This document shows positions 1 through 6,830 of a DNA stretch of 17,928 nt, in pieces. The first letter of the stretch is position 1. Every line of letters begins with the position of its first letter. Both the position numbers and the translations under genes were made by a program. The stretch lies in NCBI GenBank assembly GCA_021831005.1, contig JAKBNO010000042.1, positions 1-17,928 of the forward strand. The letters run 5' to 3'. The DNA comes from Thermoplasmata archaeon (GTDB lineage: Archaea > Thermoplasmatota > Thermoplasmata > Thermoplasmatales > GCA-001856825). The notes beneath the pieces were generated by a model that had not been told where the DNA came from, ran no database searches, and was given only the letters and a program-made list of their open reading frames with translations.

Positions 1-111
1 AAGTGCTTCCTCGAAGTCTACGGAATAAAGAACATCAAGGAATCCATTTCTGAAGGCTTTGTTAAATTGACAGGTACCATGGATGATGAGAGAGAACAAT
101 CAAGAGAGTAG
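1..111 (+). CDS. 3' end of an unidentified protein gene
   Basis: An open frame enters from the left edge and ends at TAG (109-111), giving 36 C-terminal residues. They begin KCFLEVYGIKNIKESISE and end in a charged, polar tail (DDEREQSRE). The fragment is too short to assign to a family. The tail looks like a normal, non-conserved protein terminus. A short T run (CTTTTTG, about 130-137) downstream could stop its transcription. Confidence is for its being coding, not for any function. Confidence 0.5.
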   Translation, partial: KCFLEVYGIKNIKESISEGFVKLTGTMDDEREQSRE

Positions 112-179
112 AAGCTTGGAACCATTGGCTCTTTTTGATCCTTTGATTAGCTATCAATTTCCACCTTCCAGTATCCAAG

Positions 180-189
180 AAATATATTT
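180..189 (+). promoter_or_regulatory. Putative TATA box for the methyltransferase gene
   Basis: The AT-only stretch AAATATATTT lies 37-46 bases before the ATG at 226. With the usual archaeal spacing of about 25 bases, transcription would start near 211. That gives a short leader containing a GAAGGA purine stretch that could act as a weak ribosome binding site. Assigned by position and composition only. Confidence 0.4.
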
Positions 190-225
190 GTCTGAAATTT
201 CTCATGTCAATTTTGAAGGAACGCC

Positions 226-1263
226 ATGACTGAAGTGAAGAAGGAACTGAGGGGAACGGTCTCTTACGATGAGGAAGGTTTCAGAATGAGCACTCCTCAG
301 GCCATAGCAAGATACAAGGCGGAGAGACTCAAAACTAAAACAGTTGCAGATCTTGGGGCAGGTATCGGTATTCAGGCACTGAGTTTTGCAGAAGTTTCGG
401 AACGGGTAATTGCAGTCGAAATTGATGTGGAACGAACCGAATCGTTAAGAAAAAATGCTGAGACTGCAGGTACTAAGAATCTGGAAATCGTGTTAGGGGA
501 TGCACTGGATTCCGAAGTCGTTAGAAAGCTGGGAAACGTGGATGCAATCCATTCAGACCCGTCAAGGAAGAAGGGAGGTGAAAGCTGGAATTTCACCGAT
601 CTTTCACCAAATCCACTAGAAGTTATAAAGCAGTATCGGTGTGACACATTTTCCTTCGATCTTCCAGCACTATTCCCCATGGAGCTGATACCTGAAGAAT
701 GGGAGGTTGAGTATGTATCCCTATCGGGAGAGCTGAAAAGAATCGGCACATATCTGGGCGGAGCAAGAAGGTTCCAAAAGAGTGTCGTGACTTTGCCATC
801 TATGGAAAGAATAATAGCAAGAAAGGACCTATCAAGGACAGTAGATGTAGCTCAGTTGCCATCAAAGTGGATTTACGACCTTGATGGCTCAATGTACTAT
901 TCAAAAATGATTCCAGAATTTCTGAAAACTTTTGATGGTCTGAGTTTATTGCATCAAGATAGGCAGAAGACTCTCTTAACCGGGGAGAAATTGCGATCAA
1001 GTTCGTTTCTCATCAGAACCTATTCCGTCCTCGACCATGCCGCGAGCATAAATGAAGTGAAGAGCAGGCTGATCGAACAAGGAGCTGGAAATGTAGTGTT
1101 GAGGTTTTCAATAGACCCTTCACAATATTATGAAGAGAGAAGGAACATCGGGAAAGGACTTGAAGGGACGAAGACAATATACATTTTCAGATTCAATAGC
1201 AAGTATTACCTTGCGGAAAGAACCGGAGAAGCGGACAACTCGCAGAAGTCAACGGAAGGGTAA
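226..1263 (+). CDS. Class I SAM-dependent methyltransferase with C-terminal THUMP-like domain
   Basis: This 345-residue protein is a Rossmann-fold SAM-dependent methyltransferase. Motif I is visible as DLGAGIG (residues 42-48), the acidic end of strand β2 as VEID (64-67), and a DPSR motif (111-114) stands where many nucleic-acid methyltransferases have their catalytic loop. The C-terminal part (about 215-335) contains LLTGEKL, an SFLIRTYSVL strand and an RNIGKGLEGTK segment. These match the THUMP-like domain found behind this methyltransferase type in bacteria and archaea. A role in RNA modification is likely from the family; the substrate is unknown. The ATG at 226 is preceded by GAAGGAACGCC. 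The oxidoreductase gene starts 29 bases downstream but seems to have its own TATA box, so the two need not be functionally linked. The gene looks intact. Confidence 0.8.
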   Translation: MTEVKKELRGTVSYDEEGFRMSTPQAIARYKAERLKTKTVADLGAGIGIQALSFAEVSERVIAVEIDVERTESLRKNAETAGTKNLEIVLGDALDSEVVRKLGNVDAIHSDPSRKKGGESWNFTDLSPNPLEVIKQYRCDTFSFDLPALFPMELIPEEWEVEYVSLSGELKRIGTYLGGARRFQKSVVTLPSMERIIARKDLSRTVDVAQLPSKWIYDLDGSMYYSKMIPEFLKTFDGLSLLHQDRQKTLLTGEKLRSSSFLIRTYSVLDHAASINEVKSRLIEQGAGNVVLRFSIDPSQYYEERRNIGKGLEGTKTIYIFRFNSKYYLAERTGEADNSQKSTEG

Positions 1264-1269
1264 ATTATA
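1261..1269 (+). promoter_or_regulatory. Putative TATA box for the FAD oxidoreductase gene
   Basis: TAAATTATA lies 24-32 bases before the ATG at 1293, overlapping the stop codon of the methyltransferase gene. This spacing predicts a leaderless transcript starting at or near the ATG. No Shine-Dalgarno sequence is seen before the ATG, which agrees with leaderless initiation. Confidence 0.35.
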
Positions 1270-1270
1270 G

Positions 1271-1285
1271 TATCGATTCTCGATA
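1271..1285. repeat. Short inverted repeat between promoter and start codon
   Basis: TATCGA at 1271-1276 and TCGATA at 1280-1285 are perfect 6-base inverted arms around TTC. The repeat sits between the putative TATA box and the ATG of the FAD oxidoreductase, where a repressor could bind. Six-base arms can arise by chance, so this is only a candidate operator. Confidence 0.3.
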
Positions 1286-1292
1286 GCACATT

Positions 1293-2492
1293 ATGGACCC
1301 CGACTTCGATTTTATAATAGTAGGAGCAGGAAGCACGGGAACCAGTATTTCATACTACCTCAGGAGATACGGGAAGAGAGTACTCCTGATTGACGCGAAG
1401 GGAATTGCTACGGGAAACACTGCCAGGTCTAGCGCCCTCATAAGGACTCATTACAGCAATGAGCTCATCGCAGCAATGGGAAAATACTCTTTCGACGCAA
1501 TTTCCAACTTCGATTCCATAGGCTTTTCAGGTCTTCATCAACCAGGAATGTTCTTTCCATTTCCTGAGAAGTACAAGGAAGTAGCGAGAGAAAATGTGGA
1601 GATGCTTAGGAAGCTCGGAATAAGGGAGGAAGAACGTTCCGTAACCGATATAGTAAAGCAATTTCCAGGGATCTCTCTAGATGGATATGACTATGTAGTC
1701 TACGAGCCACTTAGCGGTTATGCAGATCCAGTGGCCGTTTCAAATTCATACGCAGAATCCTCCAGAGACTCTGGGGTGGTCCAAATGGTTGGAAGGGAAG
1801 TAAAGAGGATAGAGTCAGAGAAGGGTTCGGTTAGACTCTTGCTGGGGGACGGTTCTACGATCACGGGCAGGAAGGTCATACTTGCAACAAACGTATGGAC
1901 CAACAGGTTGCTTGAGTGGTCTGGCGTTTCTGGGGGTAAGCTTTTACCGATCACAGCTTCCTTGCACACCGTGTTATACCTGAAGAGACCACCTGTGCTC
2001 CAAGGGGAAAAACCTATACTTTGGGATCCACCCAATCTCGCGTACTATAAACCGGAGGGCTTGACCCTTTTTGCTCTGGGCAGTCTGGATCCGGAGATAG
2101 ACAAGAGACCCGTAAACATAGACGAAATTCTACCAGAAACGGCAGATAACGATTACACGGTGGATTATGTCGGTCGGCTCATCAACAGGATACCGGGAAT
2201 GGGAGAGGCAACAGTCGTTTCGTCCATAACTGGTCTCTATGATATGACTCCAGATGGACAGGCAATAATATCTTCCTTGGACTATCTCGGATTTGAAGGA
2301 GTCTATGTGTGCGCAGGTCTGAGCGGTCACGGATTCAAGCTTTCTCCCGCATACGGTCTAATCACTTCGGAGATGGTCACGGACGTTGAACCAGAGAAAT
2401 CGACATTCGACTGGAGAAATTTCAGCCCTGACAGATTCAGAAATGGGAAAATGTTGACTTCGAGGTATTCAGAGATAGGTACGATATATTGA
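1293..2492 (+). CDS. FAD-dependent oxidoreductase of the DAO family (amine / D-amino-acid / sarcosine-oxidase type)
   Basis: This 399-residue protein belongs to the DAO flavoprotein family. The N-terminal dinucleotide-binding βαβ unit is IIVGAGSTGTSI followed by the acidic end of strand 2, LLIDAKG (residues about 8-37). A second FAD-contact region, KVILATNVWTNRLL, lies near 194-207. The C-terminus carries the family hallmark YDMTPDGQAII, then VYVCAGLSGHGFKLSPA. Length is typical. Members oxidise amines or amino acids such as sarcosine, D-amino acids, proline or glycine; the exact substrate cannot be read from the sequence. The gene converges on, and ends 7 bases from, an OCD-family reductase whose operon partner is an amino-acid permease, so amino-acid metabolism is the likely setting. 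The ATG at 1293 gives a complete GxGxxG fold with only six residues before it. Confidence 0.85.
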   Translation: MDPDFDFIIVGAGSTGTSISYYLRRYGKRVLLIDAKGIATGNTARSSALIRTHYSNELIAAMGKYSFDAISNFDSIGFSGLHQPGMFFPFPEKYKEVARENVEMLRKLGIREEERSVTDIVKQFPGISLDGYDYVVYEPLSGYADPVAVSNSYAESSRDSGVVQMVGREVKRIESEKGSVRLLLGDGSTITGRKVILATNVWTNRLLEWSGVSGGKLLPITASLHTVLYLKRPPVLQGEKPILWDPPNLAYYKPEGLTLFALGSLDPEIDKRPVNIDEILPETADNDYTVDYVGRLINRIPGMGEATVVSSITGLYDMTPDGQAIISSLDYLGFEGVYVCAGLSGHGFKLSPAYGLITSEMVTDVEPEKSTFDWRNFSPDRFRNGKMLTSRYSEIGTIY

Positions 2493-2499
2493 TGGTCCG

Positions 2500-3351
2500 T
2501 CAGTCTTTACCAGACAAGCTGGAGTAGAGAAACCGAGCTATCGCAAGATCTTCGATCCCAACTCCGATAGATTTGAAGTAGCTGTTCTCACTCTTCGAAT
2601 CAACTCTCCTCTTTATACTTCCAGAAACAAGGTCCGTAAGTTCATTGATTTCCGTCCTTCTTATGCATCCAGAAGAGAGGGCGGCTATTATTTCCCCTGC
2701 GCTCCTCGAGGTCTCTTCTATAGAGTCCACAGCCACTATTCTGGACTTACATATCGTAGATAGCTCCGTTTCTCTCATATCCGGGGTGTAACTTCCGATC
2801 GAATTGATGTAGCAGTTGTTGCCTATGAACTCGTCACTTATCACAGGATAGACAGACGTAGTGGCGGTCAATATTATGTTCACATTCTTGAAGTCTTTAT
2901 TCACACTTCCTGAGGTCTCAATTTCAATACCAAGTTCTTCCTCCATCATTGTCTTGAAGTGCCGTAACCTCTCTGCGTTTATGTCGCTGACCAAGAGTCT
3001 CTTTATGTTTCTGATCTGAGAGATCGCTCTTATTTGCTCTATCGCCTGGTATCCTGCACCTATGCAACCAAGAACTCTAGAATCGGCCCTCGAGAGTATA
3101 TCGGTTGCAAGGGCGGATGCAGCTGCGGTCCTGATCCGTGTCACCTTCCAGCCCGGAAAGATCGCGAGTATCTCGGAATTCTTCGTTGAAAACAACGAAA
3201 TAAGAAAATCAATCTGCCGACCAAAGAAATACTGCTTTACTGCTCCTATCTGGTACTCCTCATCTATTCCGCCCATCACGTCCAGTATCCCATGACTCGT
3301 TTCCAGCCTGTTCCGGTGAAGCACCTTAGAGGTCCCACGACTCAGCCCCAC
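2500..3351 (-). CDS. Ornithine cyclodeaminase / mu-crystallin family reductase (main frame, 5' end apparently frameshifted)
   Basis: This frame encodes 283 residues from a GTG at 3351, some 30-40 residues shorter than family norms. Family features are clear: VKQYF with the carboxylate-binding lysine (K39 here), VTRIRTAAASALAT (R74), the NAD(P) loop GAGYQA (98-103) and GVGIEDLAIARF near the C-terminus. The segment IGSYTPDMRETEL lacks the GD found where Pseudomonas ornithine cyclodeaminase has its catalytic aspartate (Asp228). It resembles the mu-crystallin/ketimine-reductase and alanine-dehydrogenase-like members instead, so true ornithine cyclodeamination is unlikely. The GTG has no ribosome binding site and an in-frame TGA lies just upstream. 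The missing N-terminus is found in another frame at 3352-3430. The gene follows the amino-acid permease on the same strand and probably shares its transcript. Confidence 0.8.
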   Translation of the reverse strand: MGLSRGTSKVLHRNRLETSHGILDVMGGIDEEYQIGAVKQYFFGRQIDFLISLFSTKNSEILAIFPGWKVTRIRTAAASALATDILSRADSRVLGCIGAGYQAIEQIRAISQIRNIKRLLVSDINAERLRHFKTMMEEELGIEIETSGSVNKDFKNVNIILTATTSVYPVISDEFIGNNCYINSIGSYTPDMRETELSTICKSRIVAVDSIEETSRSAGEIIAALSSGCIRRTEINELTDLVSGSIKRRVDSKSENSYFKSIGVGIEDLAIARFLYSSLSGKD

Positions 3352-3430
3352 AAACTGGTGGCCTCAGCTCTCCAGAGAGTACCCTGTAGTCCAGATAGTC
3401 TGGTATGTCGGAATCGTTGATTACTAGCAT
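3352..3430 (-). other. Displaced N-terminus of the OCD-family gene (one-base frameshift)
   Basis: On the minus strand an ATG at 3430, 11 bases after the permease stop codon, opens a frame that begins MLVINDSDIPDYLDYRVL, like the start of OCD-family proteins. This frame ends at TAA (3326-3328). Dropping one C of the CC read from plus-strand GG at 3360-3361 joins GELR to HQFVGLSRGTSK in the main frame. The result is the expected first helix and the turn before the substrate strand, and the protein becomes about 309 residues, close to family length. This could be a real inactivating mutation, a programmed frameshift, or a sequencing or assembly error. Confidence 0.6.
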
Positions 3431-3441
3431 TTCTTAGTGGC

Positions 3442-5043
3442 TTACTTAGTAGCTCCCGAATACGTCTGGAGGTCAGCTCTGTATTCAGGGACATCCAACT
3501 TTGTCTTAAGCCCAGACAAGACTCCCAGAGGGAAGAATACAGCTAGCGATACTACGACAGTGATGGCGGTTGCATCGTAAAACGATACAAGGTTCAGAGC
3601 CCCGTCACTTCCTATGTACGTCATGACGAGAAGGAAGACGATATAGAAAATGTACCACAAAGAATTCGGTACATGCTTGAGGTCCCTTCTCCATGTGCCC
3701 CTGATTGCTGGTAGTATAAGACCGAACAGTATTACGGCAGCAGTGAGGATCAGGACTGCGTAATAGACTGTTATCCAGCCACTCCAGAAAATTATCAATG
3801 CTGCAGCCGCAAACCCAATCGGAGCGAGTATATTGCCTCCGGGCATCTTCCATTTAGTCTGACCCTGCCTTCTGGTGACCATCAATGCAACGGGGTTTAC
3901 AGAGAAACCCAGATATCCAGCTACGACAGCATCTTCTATCAGGGTGTAAATGTTCGGAAGTGGCGCAGCCAGGAAAGCAAGGAACGCCCCAACGGCAGCC
4001 ATTACGATTATCGCCCAGTAAGGAATTATAAATTTCTTGTGCAGAAATTTGGTAATCTGTGGCATTATTTGTGTTCTGCCCATTGCATATATTACCCTTG
4101 ATCCTCCTCCGAGGTACACATAGCCAACAACAAATGGTCCGATTATTCCAACTATGAGAGTGAGAATAAACAGAAATGGAGCATTGTAGCTGTGAGACAT
4201 TGTAATGAATGGATTTCCAGCAATTGTGGAAACACTAGCCCACTTCCCAGGCGTAAGTCCAAGCTTGCTCCAGTCTATTCCGCTTACGAATACAAAATCA
4301 AATAAGAGGTAGATCAGGAGCTGACCGATCACTACAATTATTATTGCCAGAGGCAATTTCTTGTAATTCTTGGTCTCTTCTGCGTAATCTGGCAAAATCC
4401 TGATGCCCCCAAATGCGAACATCGCAAAGGGCGTAGCTGCAAAAATTCCAGCAGCTCCAAAAGGAGCTATGCCTCCGTATATGGTAAAATTGACAGTATG
4501 AAATACCACTGCAGCAAGTCCAAATGCTACTGCCAGGTAGAAGATCAGTTTCGCAATTCCTAAGTAAAATGTTGATTTCCCAAAGACCCTCGTGCCAAGG
4601 TAATTGAACGGGATCATTATCAGCAAGAGTAGAACTGCAAGCGCTGCCCCCGCTATGGTAGGGAAGCCGCTAGCAGTAACAAGGCCCGGATAGAAAATGG
4701 TGAGACCGTAGACGATTGCAAAGGCCTCGATGGGTGCAATAAAAAGATACCAGATGAGATCCGCAAAAGAGTTTATCAGATTCGTTAACCATCCGTGGGT
4801 ATAGAGTGCGTACCTGGAGGGGCCGCCCGCTTCCGGATACGTCGCTGACAGTTCCACGAAAGTGAACCCAATGAAGAGGTAAAAAATTCCTCCGAGCAAC
4901 CAGGACAGCAAACTAGCGGGCCCGGCTATCGCAGTCATCGCCGAACTAGAAAAAAGAATACCGGTTCCAACAGCACCTACAATACCGAGTATTATCAGAT
5001 CATAAAATGAGAGCTCTTTCTTAAGATGCAGATTTTCTGACAT
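3442..5043 (-). CDS. APC-superfamily amino-acid permease
   Basis: This 533-residue integral membrane protein has about 12-14 hydrophobic helices. The first helix carries the APC substrate-site pattern IILGIVGAVGTGILF (residues about 17-31). Further family marks are ELSATYPEAGGPSRYA in the helix 2-3 region and YAEETKNYKKLPLAI in the conserved cytoplasmic loop of the transporter core. It should import an amino acid or related amine by proton or cation symport; the substrate cannot be deduced. Downstream on the same strand, 11 bases away, is the OCD-family reductase, and across the junction is an FAD amine/amino-acid oxidoreductase, which suggests uptake coupled to catabolism. The ATG at 5043 has a strong TATA-like element about 25 bases upstream and no Shine-Dalgarno sequence, so the message is probably leaderless. 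Confidence 0.88.
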   Translation of the reverse strand: MSENLHLKKELSFYDLIILGIVGAVGTGILFSSSAMTAIAGPASLLSWLLGGIFYLFIGFTFVELSATYPEAGGPSRYALYTHGWLTNLINSFADLIWYLFIAPIEAFAIVYGLTIFYPGLVTASGFPTIAGAALAVLLLLIMIPFNYLGTRVFGKSTFYLGIAKLIFYLAVAFGLAAVVFHTVNFTIYGGIAPFGAAGIFAATPFAMFAFGGIRILPDYAEETKNYKKLPLAIIIVVIGQLLIYLLFDFVFVSGIDWSKLGLTPGKWASVSTIAGNPFITMSHSYNAPFLFILTLIVGIIGPFVVGYVYLGGGSRVIYAMGRTQIMPQITKFLHKKFIIPYWAIIVMAAVGAFLAFLAAPLPNIYTLIEDAVVAGYLGFSVNPVALMVTRRQGQTKWKMPGGNILAPIGFAAAALIIFWSGWITVYYAVLILTAAVILFGLILPAIRGTWRRDLKHVPNSLWYIFYIVFLLVMTYIGSDGALNLVSFYDATAITVVVSLAVFFPLGVLSGLKTKLDVPEYRADLQTYSGATK

Positions 5044-5063
5044 AAATTAAATTGATTCAGTTG

Positions 5064-5074
5064 TATTTAAATAT
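5064..5074 (-). promoter_or_regulatory. TATA box of the amino-acid permease operon
   Basis: On the minus strand ATATTTAAATA lies 21-31 bases before the permease ATG. This is a near-ideal archaeal TATA box at the spacing expected for a leaderless transcript. GGTTCGTC sits just upstream, in the area of the BRE or an activator site. Confidence 0.55.
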
Positions 5075-5206
5075 TATGACGAACCAAATTTTGTCCAGTA
5101 AACAAAAATCTGTATTCTTTGAAGACAAGCTCATAGAACGTGTGGCAGCAAAATAGTCTGAAGTACTGACCTACTGGTTCATTCGATGAAAAGAAATCTT
5201 TGAAAA

Positions 5207-5216
5207 GATTAAATGA
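5207..5216 (+). promoter_or_regulatory. Putative TATA box of the hemerythrin-like gene
   Basis: The AT-rich stretch around GATTAAATGA lies about 20-29 bases before the ATG at 5236, the spacing of a leaderless archaeal promoter. The region between 5044 and 5235 (192 bases) therefore holds two divergent promoters and no gene that I can see. Confidence 0.35.
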
Positions 5217-5235
5217 TAAGTCAGCTTAACCAAGC

Positions 5236-5649
5236 ATGAAACCAAGGGAACTTCCTGTAAACGAACTGATAGAGAAGCTTAAGGAGGAACACGCCACCCT
5301 TCCAGCCATCATAGATGATGCTATTATAACATACAAGACAGGTAACTTGAGCGGGGCCTTCCCAGTAATTGCTGATGTCAGAGAAACACTTTCCCAGCAC
5401 ATCATTGATGAGGAAGCAGTTCTGTTAAAGTTGCTTCTCGACAAGCTCGGGAAGGAAGCATCTGAACCTTATATCAAGATACTTCAAGAACACACGAAGA
5501 TAATGAAGCTAGTGGAACAGTCAGTCGAGTCTACCTACACGGGTTGGACAGAAACGGAAAACAATCTGAACACTCTGAAGGAAGAGCTTGCAGGGCATCA
5601 CAAGCAGGAAGAGGAAGTGTTCTATCCAAAAGTGATTTCCCTACTCTGA
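5236..5649 (+). CDS. Hemerythrin-like HHE cation-binding protein
   Basis: This 137-residue, all-helical soluble protein has the metal-ligand pattern of the hemerythrin HHE family: H19 in KEEHATLP, H55 and E59 in SQHIIDEEA (HxxxE), H86 in LQEHTKI, and H121/H122 followed by E125/E126 in GHHKQEEEVFYP. These can hold a diiron centre in a four-helix bundle. Family members bind oxygen, sense or scavenge oxygen or nitric oxide, or store iron; which applies here is not visible. Length is normal for a single domain. The gene is divergent from the amino-acid permease and stands alone before the ribosomal cluster. The ATG at 5236 fits a leaderless start. The 174 bases after it hold only the rpsL promoter. 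Confidence 0.82.
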   Translation: MKPRELPVNELIEKLKEEHATLPAIIDDAIITYKTGNLSGAFPVIADVRETLSQHIIDEEAVLLKLLLDKLGKEASEPYIKILQEHTKIMKLVEQSVESTYTGWTETENNLNTLKEELAGHHKQEEEVFYPKVISLL

Positions 5650-5776
5650 GAATCCTTACCATAGGACGTCAAAAAATTCTGACTCTTGGCTCAGTCCGGA
5701 CTTTGCATCAGGAAATTCATTCGCAGATTTCCATCCCCCCTGACCATTTTGGAACAGGTCTCTAATATGCATAATA

Positions 5777-5787
5777 CATATATATGG
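5777..5787 (+). promoter_or_regulatory. TATA box of the rpsL-rpsG-fusA operon
   Basis: ACATATATATG lies 37-47 bases before the TTG start of rpsL. Transcription should begin near 5808-5812, leaving a very short leader that still includes the GAGGTGA ribosome binding site or part of it. Confidence 0.5.
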
Positions 5788-5810
5788 CGTCTCCATTTTG
5801 ATGAGCGCCT

Positions 5811-5817
5811 TGAGGTG
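5811..5817 (+). promoter_or_regulatory. Ribosome binding site that decides the rpsL TTG start
   Basis: GAGGTGA, complementary to the archaeal 16S 3' end (CACCUCC), lies 6 bases before the TTG at 5824. No ATG starts near enough to use it: the first in-frame ATG (5839) is 21 bases away. The site therefore supports TTG as the real start. Confidence 0.7.
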
Positions 5818-5823
5818 AAATAA

Positions 5824-6252
5824 TTGCCTAACGGACTAATGGCTGGAAAACAAGTTAGAGTCAACAGGGACAAATTACGATGGTCGGACAGAGATTACAA
5901 GAGAAGAGTACTGAGGTTAAAGATTAAGAGCGACCCCTTAGAGGGTGCACCTCAGGCAAGAGGAATCGTTATAGAAAAAGTGGGGATTGAAGCGAAGCAG
6001 CCTAATTCTGGGATCAGGAAGTGTGTCAAGATACAGCTCATCAAGAACGGAAGACAGCTCACTGCATTCGCACCAGGAGATGGAGCAATCAACTTCATCG
6101 ATGAGCACGACGAAGTTGTCGTGGAAGGTATCGGAGGAAGAATGGGAAGATCGAAAGGTGATATCCCGGGTGTGAGATACAAGGTGATCAAGGTGAACAA
6201 CGTCTCCCTCAAAGAGCTTGTGAAGGGAAGAAAGGAGAAGCCGGTCAGGTGA
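5824..6252 (+). CDS. rpsL: 30S ribosomal protein uS12 (TTG start)
   Basis: This 142-residue protein is archaeal uS12, part of the decoding centre of the small subunit. Recognisable segments are MPNG at the N-terminus, DPLEGAPQARGIV (37-49), the decoding loop EAKQPNSGIRKC (56-67), GDGAINFIDEHDEV (86-98), the second conserved loop GDIPGVRYKV (112-121) and the terminal SLKELVKGRKEKPVR. Start choice: the codon at 5824 is TTG. It is preferred over the ATG at 5839 because archaeal uS12 proteins begin MPNG and because a good GAGGTGA site lies 6 bases upstream. It is the first gene of rpsL-rpsG-fusA; rpsG begins 5 bases after its stop. Unlike many archaeal str clusters, no nusA-like, eL30 or RNA polymerase gene lies directly upstream. 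Confidence 0.97.
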   Translation: MPNGLMAGKQVRVNRDKLRWSDRDYKRRVLRLKIKSDPLEGAPQARGIVIEKVGIEAKQPNSGIRKCVKIQLIKNGRQLTAFAPGDGAINFIDEHDEVVVEGIGGRMGRSKGDIPGVRYKVIKVNNVSLKELVKGRKEKPVR

Positions 6253-6257
6253 AATAA

Positions 6258-6824
6258 ATGGCAGGTATTCTTGTTTTTGAAAAGTGGGAAACTGAGGGCA
6301 TTTCCATCGTGGACCCTGGACTTTCCAAGTACATCTCGTTAAAACCAACGGCAACTCTTCACAGCGGTGGGAAACACGCTAATAAGTTCATGGGCAAGGC
6401 TCAGATGAACGTGGTAGAGAGACTGATTAACAATCTGATGAGGACAATCAGGTGGACCGGGAAGAAGCAGAGCGCATACAGGACGGTCAAACAGGCTTTC
6501 GAAACGGTTGAGAAAAAGACCAAAGAGAACCCAGTCCAGGTATACGTTAATGCCATACAGAATGCTGGTCCAAGGGAAGAGATCACGAGATTGAAGTACG
6601 GCGGTATCGCCGTGCCAAAGTCAGTGGATACAAGCTCTTCAAGAAGACTGGATCTAGCCATCAGGAACATTTCTTTTGGTGCTAGAAAGACCGCAACCAA
6701 GTCCAGGAAAAACATGAAGGATGCGCTTGCAGACGAGATTATCGCTGCAGCCAAGAACGACCCAAATTGCTACTCAATAAAGGAAAAGGACGACAAGGAA
6801 AGACAAGCATCCTCAGCTAGGTGA
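6258..6824 (+). CDS. rpsG: 30S ribosomal protein uS7
   Basis: This 188-residue protein is archaeal uS7, which binds the 3' major domain of 16S rRNA and lines the E site. Family segments include HSGGKHANKFMGKAQMNVVERLINNLMR (split by charged residues), NPVQVYVNAIQNAGPREEITRLKYGG and RRLDLAIRNISFGARK. Archaeal length is normal, with an N-terminal extension relative to bacteria. The ribosome binding site AGGTGA (6247-6252) overlaps the rpsL stop codon, and the genes are 5 bases apart, so translation may be coupled. The fusA gene follows after 6 bases. Confidence 0.97.
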   Translation: MAGILVFEKWETEGISIVDPGLSKYISLKPTATLHSGGKHANKFMGKAQMNVVERLINNLMRTIRWTGKKQSAYRTVKQAFETVEKKTKENPVQVYVNAIQNAGPREEITRLKYGGIAVPKSVDTSSSRRLDLAIRNISFGARKTATKSRKNMKDALADEIIAAAKNDPNCYSIKEKDDKERQASSAR

Positions 6825-6830
6825 TTCTAA

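Noticed and set aside
112..225. Possible small RNA or small gene in the first intergenic gap
   Set aside because: No tRNA fold, C/D box pair or open frame with a start signal; only a T run and a TATA-like box are visible.
3062..3295. 77-codon plus-strand frame inside the OCD-family gene
   Set aside because: Antisense to clear NAD-binding and substrate-binding motifs of the OCD-family protein.
5544..5765. 73-codon plus-strand frame overlapping the end of the hemerythrin gene
   Set aside because: Over 100 bases overlap the HHE gene out of frame, and the rest is Arg/Ser/Gln-rich without a plausible start signal.
5938..6354. 138-codon minus-strand frame spanning rpsL and rpsG
   Set aside because: It overlaps two ribosomal protein genes and their junction; composition is that of a shadow frame.
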